Program-made: the position numbers and the translations under genes
In this document: one piece after another, positions 8,980 through 16,743 of the stretch
How positions within the stretch are numbered: position 1 is the stretch's first letter
How the letters are laid out: each line of letters begins with the position of its first letter
Notes under the pieces: generated by a model
What the model was told of the DNA's origin: nothing
The model's database searches: none
What the model saw: the letters and a program-made list of their open reading frames with translations, nothing else
Assembly: GCA_024235595.1 (NCBI GenBank)
Contig: JACKMC010000005.1
Coordinates: forward strand, 62,001 to 126,000
DNA from: Zoogloeaceae bacterium
GTDB taxonomy: Bacteria > Pseudomonadota > Gammaproteobacteria > Burkholderiales > Rhodocyclaceae
Direction: 5' to 3'
Length of the DNA stretch: 64,000 bases

Positions 8980-9474
8980 ATGAAAGTATTCGGCATCGCC
9001 GGTTTCTCGAATTCCGGCAAGACCACCCTCATCGAGAAGCTGATCCCGGTATTCAATCGACACGGCCTCAAGGTGTCAGTCATCAAGCACGCCCATCACG
9101 GCTTCGACCTCGATCGCCCCGGCAAGGACTCGTGGCGCCACCGCGAGGCGGGTGCGAGCGAGGTGATGATGCTGTCGTCGGACCGCTGGGTGCTGATGCA
9201 TGAGTTGCGCGATGCCGAGGAGCCCAGCCTCGATGCGCAACTGGCGATTCTCTCGCCCTGCGATCTGGTGCTGATCGAGGGTTTCAAGGCCGCGCCGGTG
9301 CCCAAGGTCGAGGTGCATCGCCCGGCCCACGGCAAGCCGCCGATCTATCCCGACAATCCCCACGTGGTGGCGGTGGCGACCGATGCGCCGCTGGAACTGC
9401 CGCTACCGCGGCTTGATCTAAACGATCCCGAGGCGATTGCCGAGTTCATCCTCTCATACCAAGAGCCCGCATGA
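8980..9474 (+). CDS. mobB: Molybdopterin-guanine dinucleotide biosynthesis adaptor MobB
   Basis: 164-residue P-loop GTPase. The sequence begins MKVFGIAGFSNSGKTTLIEK with an unmistakable Walker A, followed by VSVIKHAHHGFDLDRPGKDS and LVLIEGFKAAPVPKVEVHR, both MobB signatures. MobB binds GTP and assists MobA in attaching GMP to molybdopterin. I choose the ATG at 8980 over the in-frame GTG at 8962 because the family starts directly at the beta strand before the P-loop. A 9-codon reading frame (8954-8983) ends over this ATG, probably by chance. The stop overlaps the start of moeA (ATGA at 9471), so the two are translationally coupled. Confidence 0.92.
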   Translation: MKVFGIAGFSNSGKTTLIEKLIPVFNRHGLKVSVIKHAHHGFDLDRPGKDSWRHREAGASEVMMLSSDRWVLMHELRDAEEPSLDAQLAILSPCDLVLIEGFKAAPVPKVEVHRPAHGKPPIYPDNPHVVAVATDAPLELPLPRLDLNDPEAIAEFILSYQEPA

Positions 9475-10679
9475 TGAAGCCCCCAATGCTCAGTTTCGAT
9501 GAAGCGCTGGCCCGCCTGCTGGCCGGCGCGCAGCCGCTATCCGCGATCGAGGAGGTCGATACCTTCGATGCCAACGGCCGGGTGTTGGCGCGCGACCAGA
9601 TGTCCGCCATCGATGTGCCGCCGCACGACAATTCGTCGATGGATGGCTACGCGGTGCGTCTTGCCGACCTGCCCTCTGCGGGCGTGCGCCTGCGCGTCGA
9701 TCAACGCATCCCGGCCGGCAGCGTGGGGCACTCGCTCGAACCCGGTTCGGCGGCGCGCATCTTCACCGGCGCGCCGGTTCCTGCGGGTGCCGATGCGGTG
9801 GTGATGCAGGAGTTGTGCGAGCGCGATGGCGACGAGGTGATCGTCAATCATCGTCCGCATGCTGGCGAAGCGATCAGGTTGCGCGGCGAGGATATCTCCA
9901 CCGGGCAGGTGATCCTTTCGGCCGGCACCCGGATCGGGCCCGCCGAGTCCGGTCAGCTTGCCTCGGTGGGGCTTGCGCGGGTACCGGTATTCCGACGCTT
10001 CAGGGTCGCCGTGTTCTCGACCGGCGACGAGCTCGCGATGCCCGGCGAGCCCTTGCGCGATGGTGCGATCTACAACTCCAACCGCTATGTGCTGCGCAGC
10101 CTGCTGAGCAATCTGGGCTGCGAAGTGGAAGACCTTGGTATCGTCGAAGACACCCTCGAGGCAACCCGCGCTGCCTTGCGCCGCGCCGCCGCCTGCGATC
10201 TGATCGTCACCTCGGGCGGGGTTTCGGTGGGCGAGGAAGACCATGTCAAACCTGCGGTCGAGGCCGAGGGACGGCTCGAGATGTGGAAGATCGCGATCAA
10301 GCCGGGCAAGCCGCTTGCCTTCGGCAGGGTCGGCGAAGCGGCCGCCTTCATCGGGCTGCCGGGTAATCCGGTATCGGCGCTGGTGACTTTTCAGATGCTG
10401 GTCAGGCCCTTCATTCTGAGGAGCCAGGGGGTCCTCGAGGTGGTGCCACGCGCGCACTCGGTCGCCGCAGCCTTCGACTGGCCACGCCCAGACCGGCGGC
10501 GCGAGTTCCTGCGTGCCCGGCTCAACGCTGAAGGCAGGCTCGAGCTCTATCCGAACCAGAGTTCGGGGGTGCTGACCTCCTGCGTGTGGGCCGACGGGCT
10601 GGTCGACAACCCGCCGGACACCACGATCGCGGCGGGCGAGATGGTACGCTTCATCCCATTTTCCGAACTGCTGTACTGA
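9471..10679 (+). CDS. moeA: Molybdopterin molybdenumtransferase MoeA
   Basis: 402 residues, full length for MoeA, which inserts molybdate into adenylylated molybdopterin to make Moco. Motifs: DNSSMDGYAVR, IFTGAPVPAGADAVVMQ, VFSTGDEL, YNSNRYVLRSLLSNLG, LIVTSGGVSVGEEDHVKP (the MoaB/Mog-type domain III) and FIGLPGNPVSALVTFQ. The C-terminal domain IV follows, ending near SELLY. The start ATG at 9471 overlaps the mobB stop; a second in-frame ATG at 9474 is equally possible. Five bases separate its stop from moaD, so mobB-moeA-moaD-moaE form one operon. All MoeA signature motifs are intact. Confidence 0.95.
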   Translation: MMKPPMLSFDEALARLLAGAQPLSAIEEVDTFDANGRVLARDQMSAIDVPPHDNSSMDGYAVRLADLPSAGVRLRVDQRIPAGSVGHSLEPGSAARIFTGAPVPAGADAVVMQELCERDGDEVIVNHRPHAGEAIRLRGEDISTGQVILSAGTRIGPAESGQLASVGLARVPVFRRFRVAVFSTGDELAMPGEPLRDGAIYNSNRYVLRSLLSNLGCEVEDLGIVEDTLEATRAALRRAAACDLIVTSGGVSVGEEDHVKPAVEAEGRLEMWKIAIKPGKPLAFGRVGEAAAFIGLPGNPVSALVTFQMLVRPFILRSQGVLEVVPRAHSVAAAFDWPRPDRRREFLRARLNAEGRLELYPNQSSGVLTSCVWADGLVDNPPDTTIAAGEMVRFIPFSELLY

Positions 10680-10684
10680 CCGTC

Positions 10685-10939
10685 ATGAAATTGAAAGTGC
10701 TCTACTTTGCAAGCCTCAGGGAAGCGCTCGGCAGCGCCGAAGAACTCGTCGAGGTGCCGCCGGGAATTGCCAGCGTTGCCGCGCTGCGCGGTTTTCTCGC
10801 CGCCCGGGGGGCTGGCGTGCCGGCGCTGGCGGCCGGCCGCAACGTTCGCGCCGCGGTGAATCAGCAGATGGTGGCGGGTGACGCCGCGATCGCGGAAGGT
10901 GACGAGATCGCGTTCTTTCCGCCGGTAACCGGAGGTTGA
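10685..10939 (+). CDS. moaD: Molybdopterin synthase small subunit MoaD
   Basis: 84-residue ubiquitin-fold sulfur carrier. It starts MKLKVLYFASLREALGS and ends EIAFFPPVTGG, with the C-terminal Gly-Gly that is adenylylated and thiocarboxylated to deliver sulfur to cyclic pyranopterin monophosphate. The frame is open further upstream to 10586, but that overlaps moeA and the family begins at MKLKVLYF (ATG 10685). It lies one base ahead of moaE, its enzymatic partner, and 5 bases after moeA. The size and tail are standard. Confidence 0.95.
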   Translation: MKLKVLYFASLREALGSAEELVEVPPGIASVAALRGFLAARGAGVPALAAGRNVRAAVNQQMVAGDAAIAEGDEIAFFPPVTGG

Positions 10940-10940
10940 G

Positions 10941-11420
10941 ATGAGCGTCAGTGTGCAGCAAGCGGATTTCGATCCGGGGCGCGAGGCGGAGAAGCTGTCG
11001 GCGGGCCGCGACGACGTCGGCGCGCTGGCGACCTTCACCGGACTGGTGCGTGCCGACAAGCACAACGGTGGCCACGGCAGCGGGGTGCAGGCGATGACCC
11101 TGGAGCACTATCCCGGGATGACCGAGAAGGCGCTTGAAGCCATTGTTGCCGAGGCTCGGCGTCGCTGGCCCGACGTACTCGGCGTACGCGTGATCCACCG
11201 CGTCGGCCGGCTGGCGCCGGGCGAGCGCATCGTCTTCGTCGGCGTGGCCGGCGCGCACCGCGGCGAGGCCTTTGCCGCGTGCGAGTTCATCATGGATTAC
11301 CTCAAGACACGCGCGCCGTTCTGGAAGAAGGAAGACACGGCCGAAGGCGGGCGCTGGGTTGACGCGCGCGACAGCGACGATGCGGCGGCAGACCGATGGA
11401 GCGGCGACACGGGCACCTGA
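10941..11420 (+). CDS. moaE: Molybdopterin synthase catalytic subunit MoaE
   Basis: 159 residues, standard for MoaE, the large subunit that transfers two sulfurs from MoaD to precursor Z. Signatures: GALATFTGLVRADKHN, LTLEHYPGMTEKALEAI-like segment (here MTLEHYPGMTEKALEAIV), RVIHRVGRLAPGE, VGVAGAHRGEAFAACEFIMD and TRAPFWKKE, which holds the catalytic lysine. The C-terminal tail after WVDARD is acidic and variable. It is the last gene of the mobB-moeA-moaD-moaE operon and is followed by a GC-rich hairpin at 11443-11464. The remaining pathway gene seen here, moaA, is about 38 kb away. Confidence 0.95.
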   Translation: MSVSVQQADFDPGREAEKLSAGRDDVGALATFTGLVRADKHNGGHGSGVQAMTLEHYPGMTEKALEAIVAEARRRWPDVLGVRVIHRVGRLAPGERIVFVGVAGAHRGEAFAACEFIMDYLKTRAPFWKKEDTAEGGRWVDARDSDDAAADRWSGDTGT

Positions 11421-11442
11421 CGGCCTTGTGCCGCAACGAGAA

Positions 11443-11464
11443 CGGGCGGCCTTGCGGCCGCCCG
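11443..11464 (+). terminator. Hairpin between moaE and the PEP-CTERM operon
   Basis: CGGGCGGCC and GGCCGCCCG form a perfect 9-bp stem around a TTGC loop. It lies between convergent genes and would serve both strands. The flank on the plus strand is AGTTCTTTGG, so the U-tract is weak; probably a bidirectional terminator. Confidence 0.55.
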
Positions 11465-11491
11465 AGTTCTTTGGTTCCAAAGTGTTGTCGG

Positions 11492-12097
11492 TCAGGTCTT
11501 GCGGCGATAGAACGGAATCAGACCGAACAGCCCCAGCCCGAGCAGGGCGATCGTAGCGGGTGCGGGCACCGGATTGACGGCGCATGAGCCCGTGCCGACA
11601 CCGATGCACGCGCCCTGGACGGTGAGCGCAAGGCTCTGGGCATTGCGCCCGACGACGTTGCGCTCGAACAGGGGGTCGGCACCGAAACTAAGCAGGCTGA
11701 ATCCGTCGCTGAGGCCCTCGAACGAAACCGAGAACAGGGTAAGGCTGTCACCCTGGAGCAGGCCCAAATCTGCATCCAACAAGAAGGACAGGCCCTCTGC
11801 CGCGACATCACCCGGCGTGGAAACATTGTCGAAGCCCAGAAAATCGACCCCGCCAAACGGTGCGTCATTGAAAGTCACCGAAGCATTGCCGAGCACCGCC
11901 GGGTCGAAACCGATGTTGATGTCCCAGCCTGAGACAATTTCACCCGCTGCGCTCAGACCCGATACCACCACGTCGACGCTCGCGGAACCTCCGACCGTCG
12001 TCTGCTGGGTACTCGGCGTCATGCTGAGCGTGATCGCCGATGCCGGAAGGGCGACCAGTGCCATCGCACATCCGAGAGCGGTTAATAGTTTCTTCAT
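11492..12097 (-). CDS. Cohesin-like PEP-CTERM surface protein
   Basis: 201 residues in three parts: a Sec signal peptide (MKKLLTALGCAMALVALPASA), an extracellular beta-sandwich of ~140 residues, and a C-terminal PEP-CTERM-type sorting signal (VPAPATIALLGLGLFGL then FYRRKT). The sorting signal has a PAP variant, one hydrophobic helix and a basic tail, the substrate form for exosortase/archaeosortase processing. The sandwich resembles cohesin: TTVGGSASVDVVVSGL, then VSGWDINIGFDPAVL, and late LTLFSVSFEGLSDG. Cohesins bind dockerins, and the gene just upstream in the same operon ends in a dockerin. A good ribosome-binding site (GAGAGG) precedes the ATG. Last gene of a four-gene operon; exosortase is not in this window. 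Cohesin call is by pattern only. Confidence 0.75.
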   Translation of the reverse strand: MKKLLTALGCAMALVALPASAITLSMTPSTQQTTVGGSASVDVVVSGLSAAGEIVSGWDINIGFDPAVLGNASVTFNDAPFGGVDFLGFDNVSTPGDVAAEGLSFLLDADLGLLQGDSLTLFSVSFEGLSDGFSLLSFGADPLFERNVVGRNAQSLALTVQGACIGVGTGSCAVNPVPAPATIALLGLGLFGLIPFYRRKT

Positions 12098-12130
12098 GGT
12101 GTTTTCCTCTCTTCTGTAAATCGATTCTGC

Positions 12131-13969
12131 TTACGGTGCGCAGCGCGGCTTGGTGCAAAGCAGGACGCATGCGCGCGCATCGTTCATGGTGATGACCCCA
12201 TTGCCATCCTGGTCGCGGATGTCGCCCGGAGGAACTGTCAGCCCGATTGCCGCACGGACCAGCCCGACGTCGACGTTATCGGTTGCGCCGCTGCCGTTGA
12301 CGTCGCAGCTGGTGCTGGCGCTGGCGCTGGCAATCGTGAGGTCGAACAGGATCGGCGAAGTACCCTGATCATTGCCATTGAGGCGGGTCTGTACCTGGAT
12401 GAAGCGTCCGAGCAAGGGCAGACTGGCGCCATTCGTTGTGGGTTGGTAGGGCTGGAGCGGCAAGTTCGCAACTGCGTCCGCCGCGCGCACGAAGACCTGA
12501 ATGGAGGTGTCCGCCGGAATGCTCTCGGTCCAGCTCACCTTGTCCCAATCGGTACCGGCGGTGCCGCTGTCGTGGATCAGCGTCCAAGTTCCCGTCGGAC
12601 TGGTGACGTTGCGGGCGACCAGGCCGGTTGCATCGCTATAGGTGTAGGGCATGTTCCCAACCGGGAAAACACCGAGTGGTGCGCCGTCCGAACCCCGGTA
12701 CTTCTGGATTCGCCCGGCACTGGTGAAGCCGATCTGCAGAACGTCGTTGTTGGAATCCACCTGGATGCCGACCGAGGAACTACCCCCGGCCTGCAGCGGT
12801 GCGCTCCAGAGCAATGTGCCGGCCGGCGATACCTTGCGGATGGAAGATGTGCCAGCAATGATGTTGCCGCCGCCGTCCACGACGATACCCAGCGAGCCTA
12901 CCGACATGTTCGGGATGTCGGAAAAGGTATTGGTGGTGGGGTCAAACTGGCGATTCCCCTGGCCCATGTAGACCTTGCCGTTCCCCAGGCCGATACCGTA
13001 GAAACTGCGACCGCTGTTGAAGGAGGATACGGTGTATGGGCCGGTATCGCTTTGGGTGTTCTCGATCTTTCCGAGGATGCTACTGAGCGATGCACTCCAC
13101 AGGGTGCCGCCTGAATCGATCAGGCATCCGTATGGCGTCAGTGATCCGGCATTCGGCTGGCCGGCGCTCGGCGTTGTGGATATCGGTCCGGCGATGGTGC
13201 CGCCATCCGACGAACGTACCTTGTAGTAGGTCCGGTCGCTGTAGAGGCCAACCCAGAGGTTGCCATCGGTACCGATGCACAGCGAGCGGCCAAGTACCCC
13301 GGTCGGACGCAATGGTGCGCCGACGCCGTCCGGAACCCGCACCGCCCATGCAATGCGCTCGTCCTGGATCTCGGATTGATCGATGATGCCGTTGCCGTTG
13401 CTGTCGGCGAGATCTTTCATCTCAGATGCGTCGATGACGCCATCGTTGTTGAGATCGGACGAACTGTCCATGACGCCGTTACTGTTGCGATCGATGAAGC
13501 CCTCCGCGAGGATCTTCAGGAGCACCGCAGCGGCATTCGTGCCCTGGCTGAAGTGCCGGTTCAGCACATAGGCGTTACCGCTGATGTCGACAGCCGTCCG
13601 GGAGGGCGCAGGCCCACTGTACGCGTTGCCGAGGTGGCTGAAGTGCCCGGTCTGGCCGGCCGGTCCGAACCATGTCCGGTAGCGTGCGACTTCCTTGTTG
13701 AGACTGGTATCGAACTTGGACACAGAGTCTTCGCCGGCGTTGGCGATCCATGCCACCGGAAAGGTCGTGCCCACGGCATTCAGCTGAAGCTGGTCGTTGC
13801 CCGGAGCATCATGATTGACGCCGTCCAGGGTGCCTTGGTCGAAGTCGGCATCGAAGGTATAGGTGGTGCTTGCGGCCCAGGCCTGGATCGCGAACAGGGA
13901 GATGCCAGCCGCGATGAGTGAGCGACCGCAACGGAAGGGTGACGGGGACCCGATTCTGTTCAGTTTCAT
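12131..13969 (-). CDS. Secreted protein with calcium-binding repeats and C-terminal dockerin domain
   Basis: 612 residues. A signal peptide ends near IQAWAAS (residue ~33). The middle is rich in short beta-repeats of the propeller/NHL type (GNAYVLNRHF, TDGNLWVGLYSD, GNGKVYMGQGN, SNNDVLQIGF). At about 158-200 there are three consecutive DxNxxG Ca-loops (DRNSNGVMD, DLNNDGVID, DSNGNGIID). The last 58 residues form a type I dockerin: CDVNGSGATDNVDVG and RDQDGNGVITMNDARA, two Ca-binding repeats, with extra cysteines at the end. The ATG at 13969 follows AGGAG at 8 bases; an upstream in-frame start at 14002 lacks this. 33 bases separate it from the cohesin-like PEP-CTERM gene, its likely anchor. Molecular role unknown. 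Confidence 0.75.
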   Translation of the reverse strand: MKLNRIGSPSPFRCGRSLIAAGISLFAIQAWAASTTYTFDADFDQGTLDGVNHDAPGNDQLQLNAVGTTFPVAWIANAGEDSVSKFDTSLNKEVARYRTWFGPAGQTGHFSHLGNAYSGPAPSRTAVDISGNAYVLNRHFSQGTNAAAVLLKILAEGFIDRNSNGVMDSSSDLNNDGVIDASEMKDLADSNGNGIIDQSEIQDERIAWAVRVPDGVGAPLRPTGVLGRSLCIGTDGNLWVGLYSDRTYYKVRSSDGGTIAGPISTTPSAGQPNAGSLTPYGCLIDSGGTLWSASLSSILGKIENTQSDTGPYTVSSFNSGRSFYGIGLGNGKVYMGQGNRQFDPTTNTFSDIPNMSVGSLGIVVDGGGNIIAGTSSIRKVSPAGTLLWSAPLQAGGSSSVGIQVDSNNDVLQIGFTSAGRIQKYRGSDGAPLGVFPVGNMPYTYSDATGLVARNVTSPTGTWTLIHDSGTAGTDWDKVSWTESIPADTSIQVFVRAADAVANLPLQPYQPTTNGASLPLLGRFIQVQTRLNGNDQGTSPILFDLTIASASASTSCDVNGSGATDNVDVGLVRAAIGLTVPPGDIRDQDGNGVITMNDARACVLLCTKPRCAP

Positions 13970-14016
13970 TTTGTCAGCTCCTGAAGATTTGACTAAAACC
14001 ATCTGAGAACACGCGT

Positions 14017-15078
14017 TCAGTGCAGCGCAAGCGGACGTGGAGACTGCTCCATGTCGTGCGAGCCATTGTTGGTGATCCGCTCGGTCGTTCCCGATTCAAG
14101 CTCAACGGAAAAAAGCTGCGCGGTTCCGGTCCGCAGGCTGTTGAATACGACATGACTGCCGTCCGCGCTCCATTGAGGGTTGAAGTCCTCATGCGGGTCA
14201 CGGCTGAGGTTGCGCGCGCCACTTCCGTCTGCATTCATTACGAAAATGTCGAGACGGGTTCCTTGCGGATCGTCACGGCTGCTGGCAAACGCGATCTGTT
14301 TTCCATCGGGTGACCAGCGCGGATTCTCGTGTGCAGCCTCGATACCTTCGGTGAGAATCGTGCTCTTCCCGCTCTCGAGATCGGTCGCGACAATGGCGAC
14401 CGAGCCTCTCATGTCGGCCACATAAACGACCTGTTTGCCGTCCGGCGATATCGAGGCGTGGCCCTTGTGGCGAGTCGACACCTTGCTGCTGATCTCCCGT
14501 TGCTCGGTGCCATCCCGGTTCGCGATCCAGATCTCCGTCTTGCCGTGCTCGTTTGCGCCGCTGAAGGCAAGCCGCGCCGAATCATTGGACCAGACGGCTG
14601 CCTCCGGTCCCTTGTCGAGGCCGTTCCCGCGGATCGTGACGGTCTTTCCGGATGCTATTTCAGTGATGCGAAGATCGACGTCGGCACCATCCACGGATCG
14701 CGAGTAGTAGGCGACGGCACTTCCGTCAGGGGCCCAGGACGGCGCCGATTCGATGCGGGTGTCGGTGCTCAATCGCCGCAGATTCGATCCGTCTACGTCC
14801 ATGAGATAGATCTTGGTGAGACCTTCGCGATTGGATGTGAACGCCAGGCGAGTGCCGTCTGCAGCCCAGGCCGGCTGTGTGTTTACGCTCTTGCCATGAG
14901 TGAGCGCCTGGTCGTGTCCAGCGCCGTCGGCAATGAATATGTGTGCATCGCCATTGCGCAGCGAGACGAATGCGATCGGGTCCTTCGCCTTGGCATCGGC
15001 GAGCGCCTGGCCGAACGGGGCACAGAGCATCGCGGCGACGATGGCAAGGTGCGAGACTTTGCTTAGCTCTTTCTTCAT
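14017..15078 (-). CDS. Exported TolB-like / PD40 beta-propeller protein
   Basis: 353 residues with a signal peptide (HLAIVAAMLCAPFGQALA, cleavage near residue 28). The mature protein is built from repeated PD40/WD40-like units: PAWAADGTRLAFTSNREG, PSWAPDGSAVAYYSRS, ASISPDGKQVVYVADMRG, PRWSPDGKQIAFASSRDD and PQWSADGSHVVFNSLRTG, each followed by an 'I/LxxMDxDGSxxRxL' turn. That pattern matches the propeller of TolB and peptidase S9 N-terminal domains, but there is no peptidase domain and no TolB N-domain, and it is not next to pal/tolA. It is second in the surface operon, 14 bases after the 119-residue exported protein and 47 before the dockerin gene. Function unknown; a periplasmic or surface scaffold is plausible. 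Confidence 0.75.
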   Translation of the reverse strand: MKKELSKVSHLAIVAAMLCAPFGQALADAKAKDPIAFVSLRNGDAHIFIADGAGHDQALTHGKSVNTQPAWAADGTRLAFTSNREGLTKIYLMDVDGSNLRRLSTDTRIESAPSWAPDGSAVAYYSRSVDGADVDLRITEIASGKTVTIRGNGLDKGPEAAVWSNDSARLAFSGANEHGKTEIWIANRDGTEQREISSKVSTRHKGHASISPDGKQVVYVADMRGSVAIVATDLESGKSTILTEGIEAAHENPRWSPDGKQIAFASSRDDPQGTRLDIFVMNADGSGARNLSRDPHEDFNPQWSADGSHVVFNSLRTGTAQLFSVELESGTTERITNNGSHDMEQSPRPLALH

Positions 15079-15092
15079 TGCGGGTGCCTCGC

Positions 15093-15452
15093 CTACTGCA
15101 TGACCGTGATTGCGGTTTGCGCGAGAGGCTGGTTGCTCTCGGTAAGAACGGTCAGCTTGAGCTGGCCCGTTGAGCTTGGGTGGATCTCGAAACTCAAGGA
15201 ACCGTCTGCCGCGACGCGAATATTGGCATTCCGGGCAGGTTCCCCGCTGGCTTCGGTGCGAACCCGTACGATGCTGCTGGGTGTGAAATTGCTCCCCGTG
15301 ATCGTTGCCTTGGCTCCGAGCTTGATGACGGACGGACCTGCAAACGAGGGCGACTGCGCCAGGGCAGCCGGGGCAGACGACAGCGCAAGCACCGCTAGCG
15401 AGCCGACAATGATCCCGGATTTCCGAAGGCGCCTAAGCAGAAACGATTTCAT
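15093..15452 (-). CDS. Small exported protein with IPT/TIG-like fold
   Basis: 119 residues: a long signal peptide (basic LLRRLRKSG, then IIVGSLAVLALSS, cleaved near AALAQ) and one ~80-residue beta-rich domain, KLGAKATITGSNFTPSSIV ... SLSFEIHPSSTGQLKLTVLT. The ITGSNFTPSS turn is typical of IPT/TIG immunoglobulin-like domains. I use the ATG at 15452 because AAGGAG lies 9 bases upstream; the frame is open to 15563 without a better start. It is the first gene of the four-gene exported operon. No catalytic motif is visible; a binding or spacer role is likely. Confidence 0.7.
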   Translation of the reverse strand: MKSFLLRRLRKSGIIVGSLAVLALSSAPAALAQSPSFAGPSVIKLGAKATITGSNFTPSSIVRVRTEASGEPARNANIRVAADGSLSFEIHPSSTGQLKLTVLTESNQPLAQTAITVMQ

Positions 15453-16252
15453 GATTCTGATCTCCTTCTCGGATAGATGGACTGCTGGCCGGCCACCGTC
15501 ATCCATGCGAGCGTTCCCGGCCATGCGCAAGTTGCGCTGCATATTTCGGGCCGACGTCGCCAAGCCATTGATTTGGAATGCTTCAAGCCTGAGGTCAAGC
15601 TCTGAGCGTTAAGAAATGTAAAATTTGTCGACAGTTATCGGCGCTGAACCGGGCGTCGTCTGACTTTTCCGAATTCTCGCTGAGGGCATGCGTTAACACT
15701 CCCGAGCCCGGGCCATCGATTTCCGGAAGGCGATTCGCACAGGCTGCGTTTGAGGCGTTCCGGGTTTTGCTCAGGGGGCGAGCTGTTCTGCAGGTGATCC
15801 CGCTTGACTGACGGCAGGCCGCCGGAGCCTGGATTTGCGTCAATGTGCCGTGACCAGGCGCACCAAGATCAGGTGCAAACCACTTCGGCCTGCCAACTTC
15901 GTGGGGCCGCCGAAGCGCCCGGCGCGTGTCTCGAGCTCGCGGGTGCTGTGCTCACGCGGTATCGGCTTCGTCCCATGAGGTGTCTGGCGACACCGTAAAT
16001 CGACCCTCAGGGGGTCAAATCCGAGTGTCGCTTGATATCAGGGATGCAATGCGCTGTATGCCGGTCTGATTCAACGGGTTGGAGAATCAAGGCAGGACGA
16101 GGCATGCGCGAACTGCCACACCTTTGCGCCCTGCCATTTCGAGCACCGTCAGCGGGCGTATGAGAAACAATCCGGATGCGCACTGTCTGCAATGCTGCAG
16201 GCGGGCAAGGCGGATCCCTCCAAAGGGGTCCGCCGATGCGCTCACGGGTACT
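15453..16252. other. 800-bp region without recognisable genes, upstream of the surface operon
   Basis: Short open frames occur here (for example 15804-15998 plus and 15595-15843 minus), but none has a ribosome-binding site, recognisable domain or the codon bias of the neighbours. I found no sigma-54 site of the TGGCAC-N5-TTGC form on the operon strand. Small hairpins are present (GGTGTC/GACACC at 15979-15994). The promoter of the exported operon must lie here or further up; an A/T-richer stretch at 15605-15640 is a candidate. Confidence 0.4.
16209..16234 (-). terminator. Hairpin downstream of the double-glycine peptide gene
   Basis: GGCGGATCCC (16209-16218) and GGGGTCCGCC (16225-16234) form a 10-bp stem with one G-U pair and a 6-base loop. 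It begins 18 bases after the stop of the small peptide gene. No U-tract follows on the minus strand, so termination is uncertain. Confidence 0.4.
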
Positions 16253-16441
16253 TCACGGGTATTTATTCCATCCTGTTCCGGGCGCATCCCAGAACAAAAG
16301 ATGTTTGTTGATCGAGTCGGTGATCATGTCCCAGATGGTATCGAATTCGTCCCCCTTCTCGATTCTTTCGACAATCCCGCCGGACACCGCGGAGATGTCC
16401 TGCGGATCAAGTATCCGTACTTCGTTTGATGAGATGGTCAT
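16253..16441 (-). CDS. Small peptide with double-glycine leader (bacteriocin-like precursor)
   Basis: 62 residues. The N-terminal 22 form a leader ending ILDPQDISAVSGG, the classic 'E/D-I/L-x-x-V-S-G-G' site cut by C39 peptidase ABC exporters. The predicted core (residues 23-62) is 40 residues, acidic and aromatic: IVERIEKGDEFDTIWDMITD, then a C-terminal KHLLFWDAPGTGW segment. There is no cysteine, so no disulfide or lanthionine is possible. I choose the ATG at 16441 because TTGGAG sits 6 bases upstream; the frame runs open to 16582. No immunity gene, C39 transporter or modification enzyme is adjacent. The leader is convincing, the function is unknown. Confidence 0.6.
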   Translation of the reverse strand: MTISSNEVRILDPQDISAVSGGIVERIEKGDEFDTIWDMITDSINKHLLFWDAPGTGWNKYP

Positions 16442-16695
16442 GGCAAGCTCCAATTGGTCGGGTCGATGGTGAATTTGCGCGCGCAGGCATGGTGGACATC
16501 TGCCGTGATCGCAAACCGTTAAATCGGAACGAGCTGCAATTGCAAGCTGCTGCCTGCGCTGTCCTGCCGGCCGTTCCGACACTCACAGCATAAGGATCTC
16601 GTCGTGCCGGACCATGGCACCGTTCGCCCCGGGCTTGTTGAACAGTCAATTGACGTATCGTCGGTTCCCACCTCTGCCAAGCCGCAAGGAGCGCG

Positions 16696-16722
16696 AAAAA
16701 AAAGCGCCCCGCAGGGCGCTTT
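16696..16722 (-). terminator. Rho-independent terminator of the phasin gene
   Basis: On the minus strand the stem AAAGCGCCC/GGGCGCTTT closes on a four-base loop and is followed by a run of eight Ts (16696-16703). It lies 22 bases after the phasin stop. Strong intrinsic terminator by sequence. Confidence 0.85.
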
Positions 16723-16743
16723 GTGCCGGCTCGCGCAGACTGA

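Noticed and set aside
8954..8983. Nine-codon reading frame ending over the mobB start, possible leader peptide
   Set aside because: No ribosome-binding site, no attenuator structure and no biased codon content; overlap looks accidental.
15804..15998. 64-residue plus-strand open frame in the gene-poor spacer
   Set aside because: No ribosome-binding site or domain, and composition unlike neighbours.
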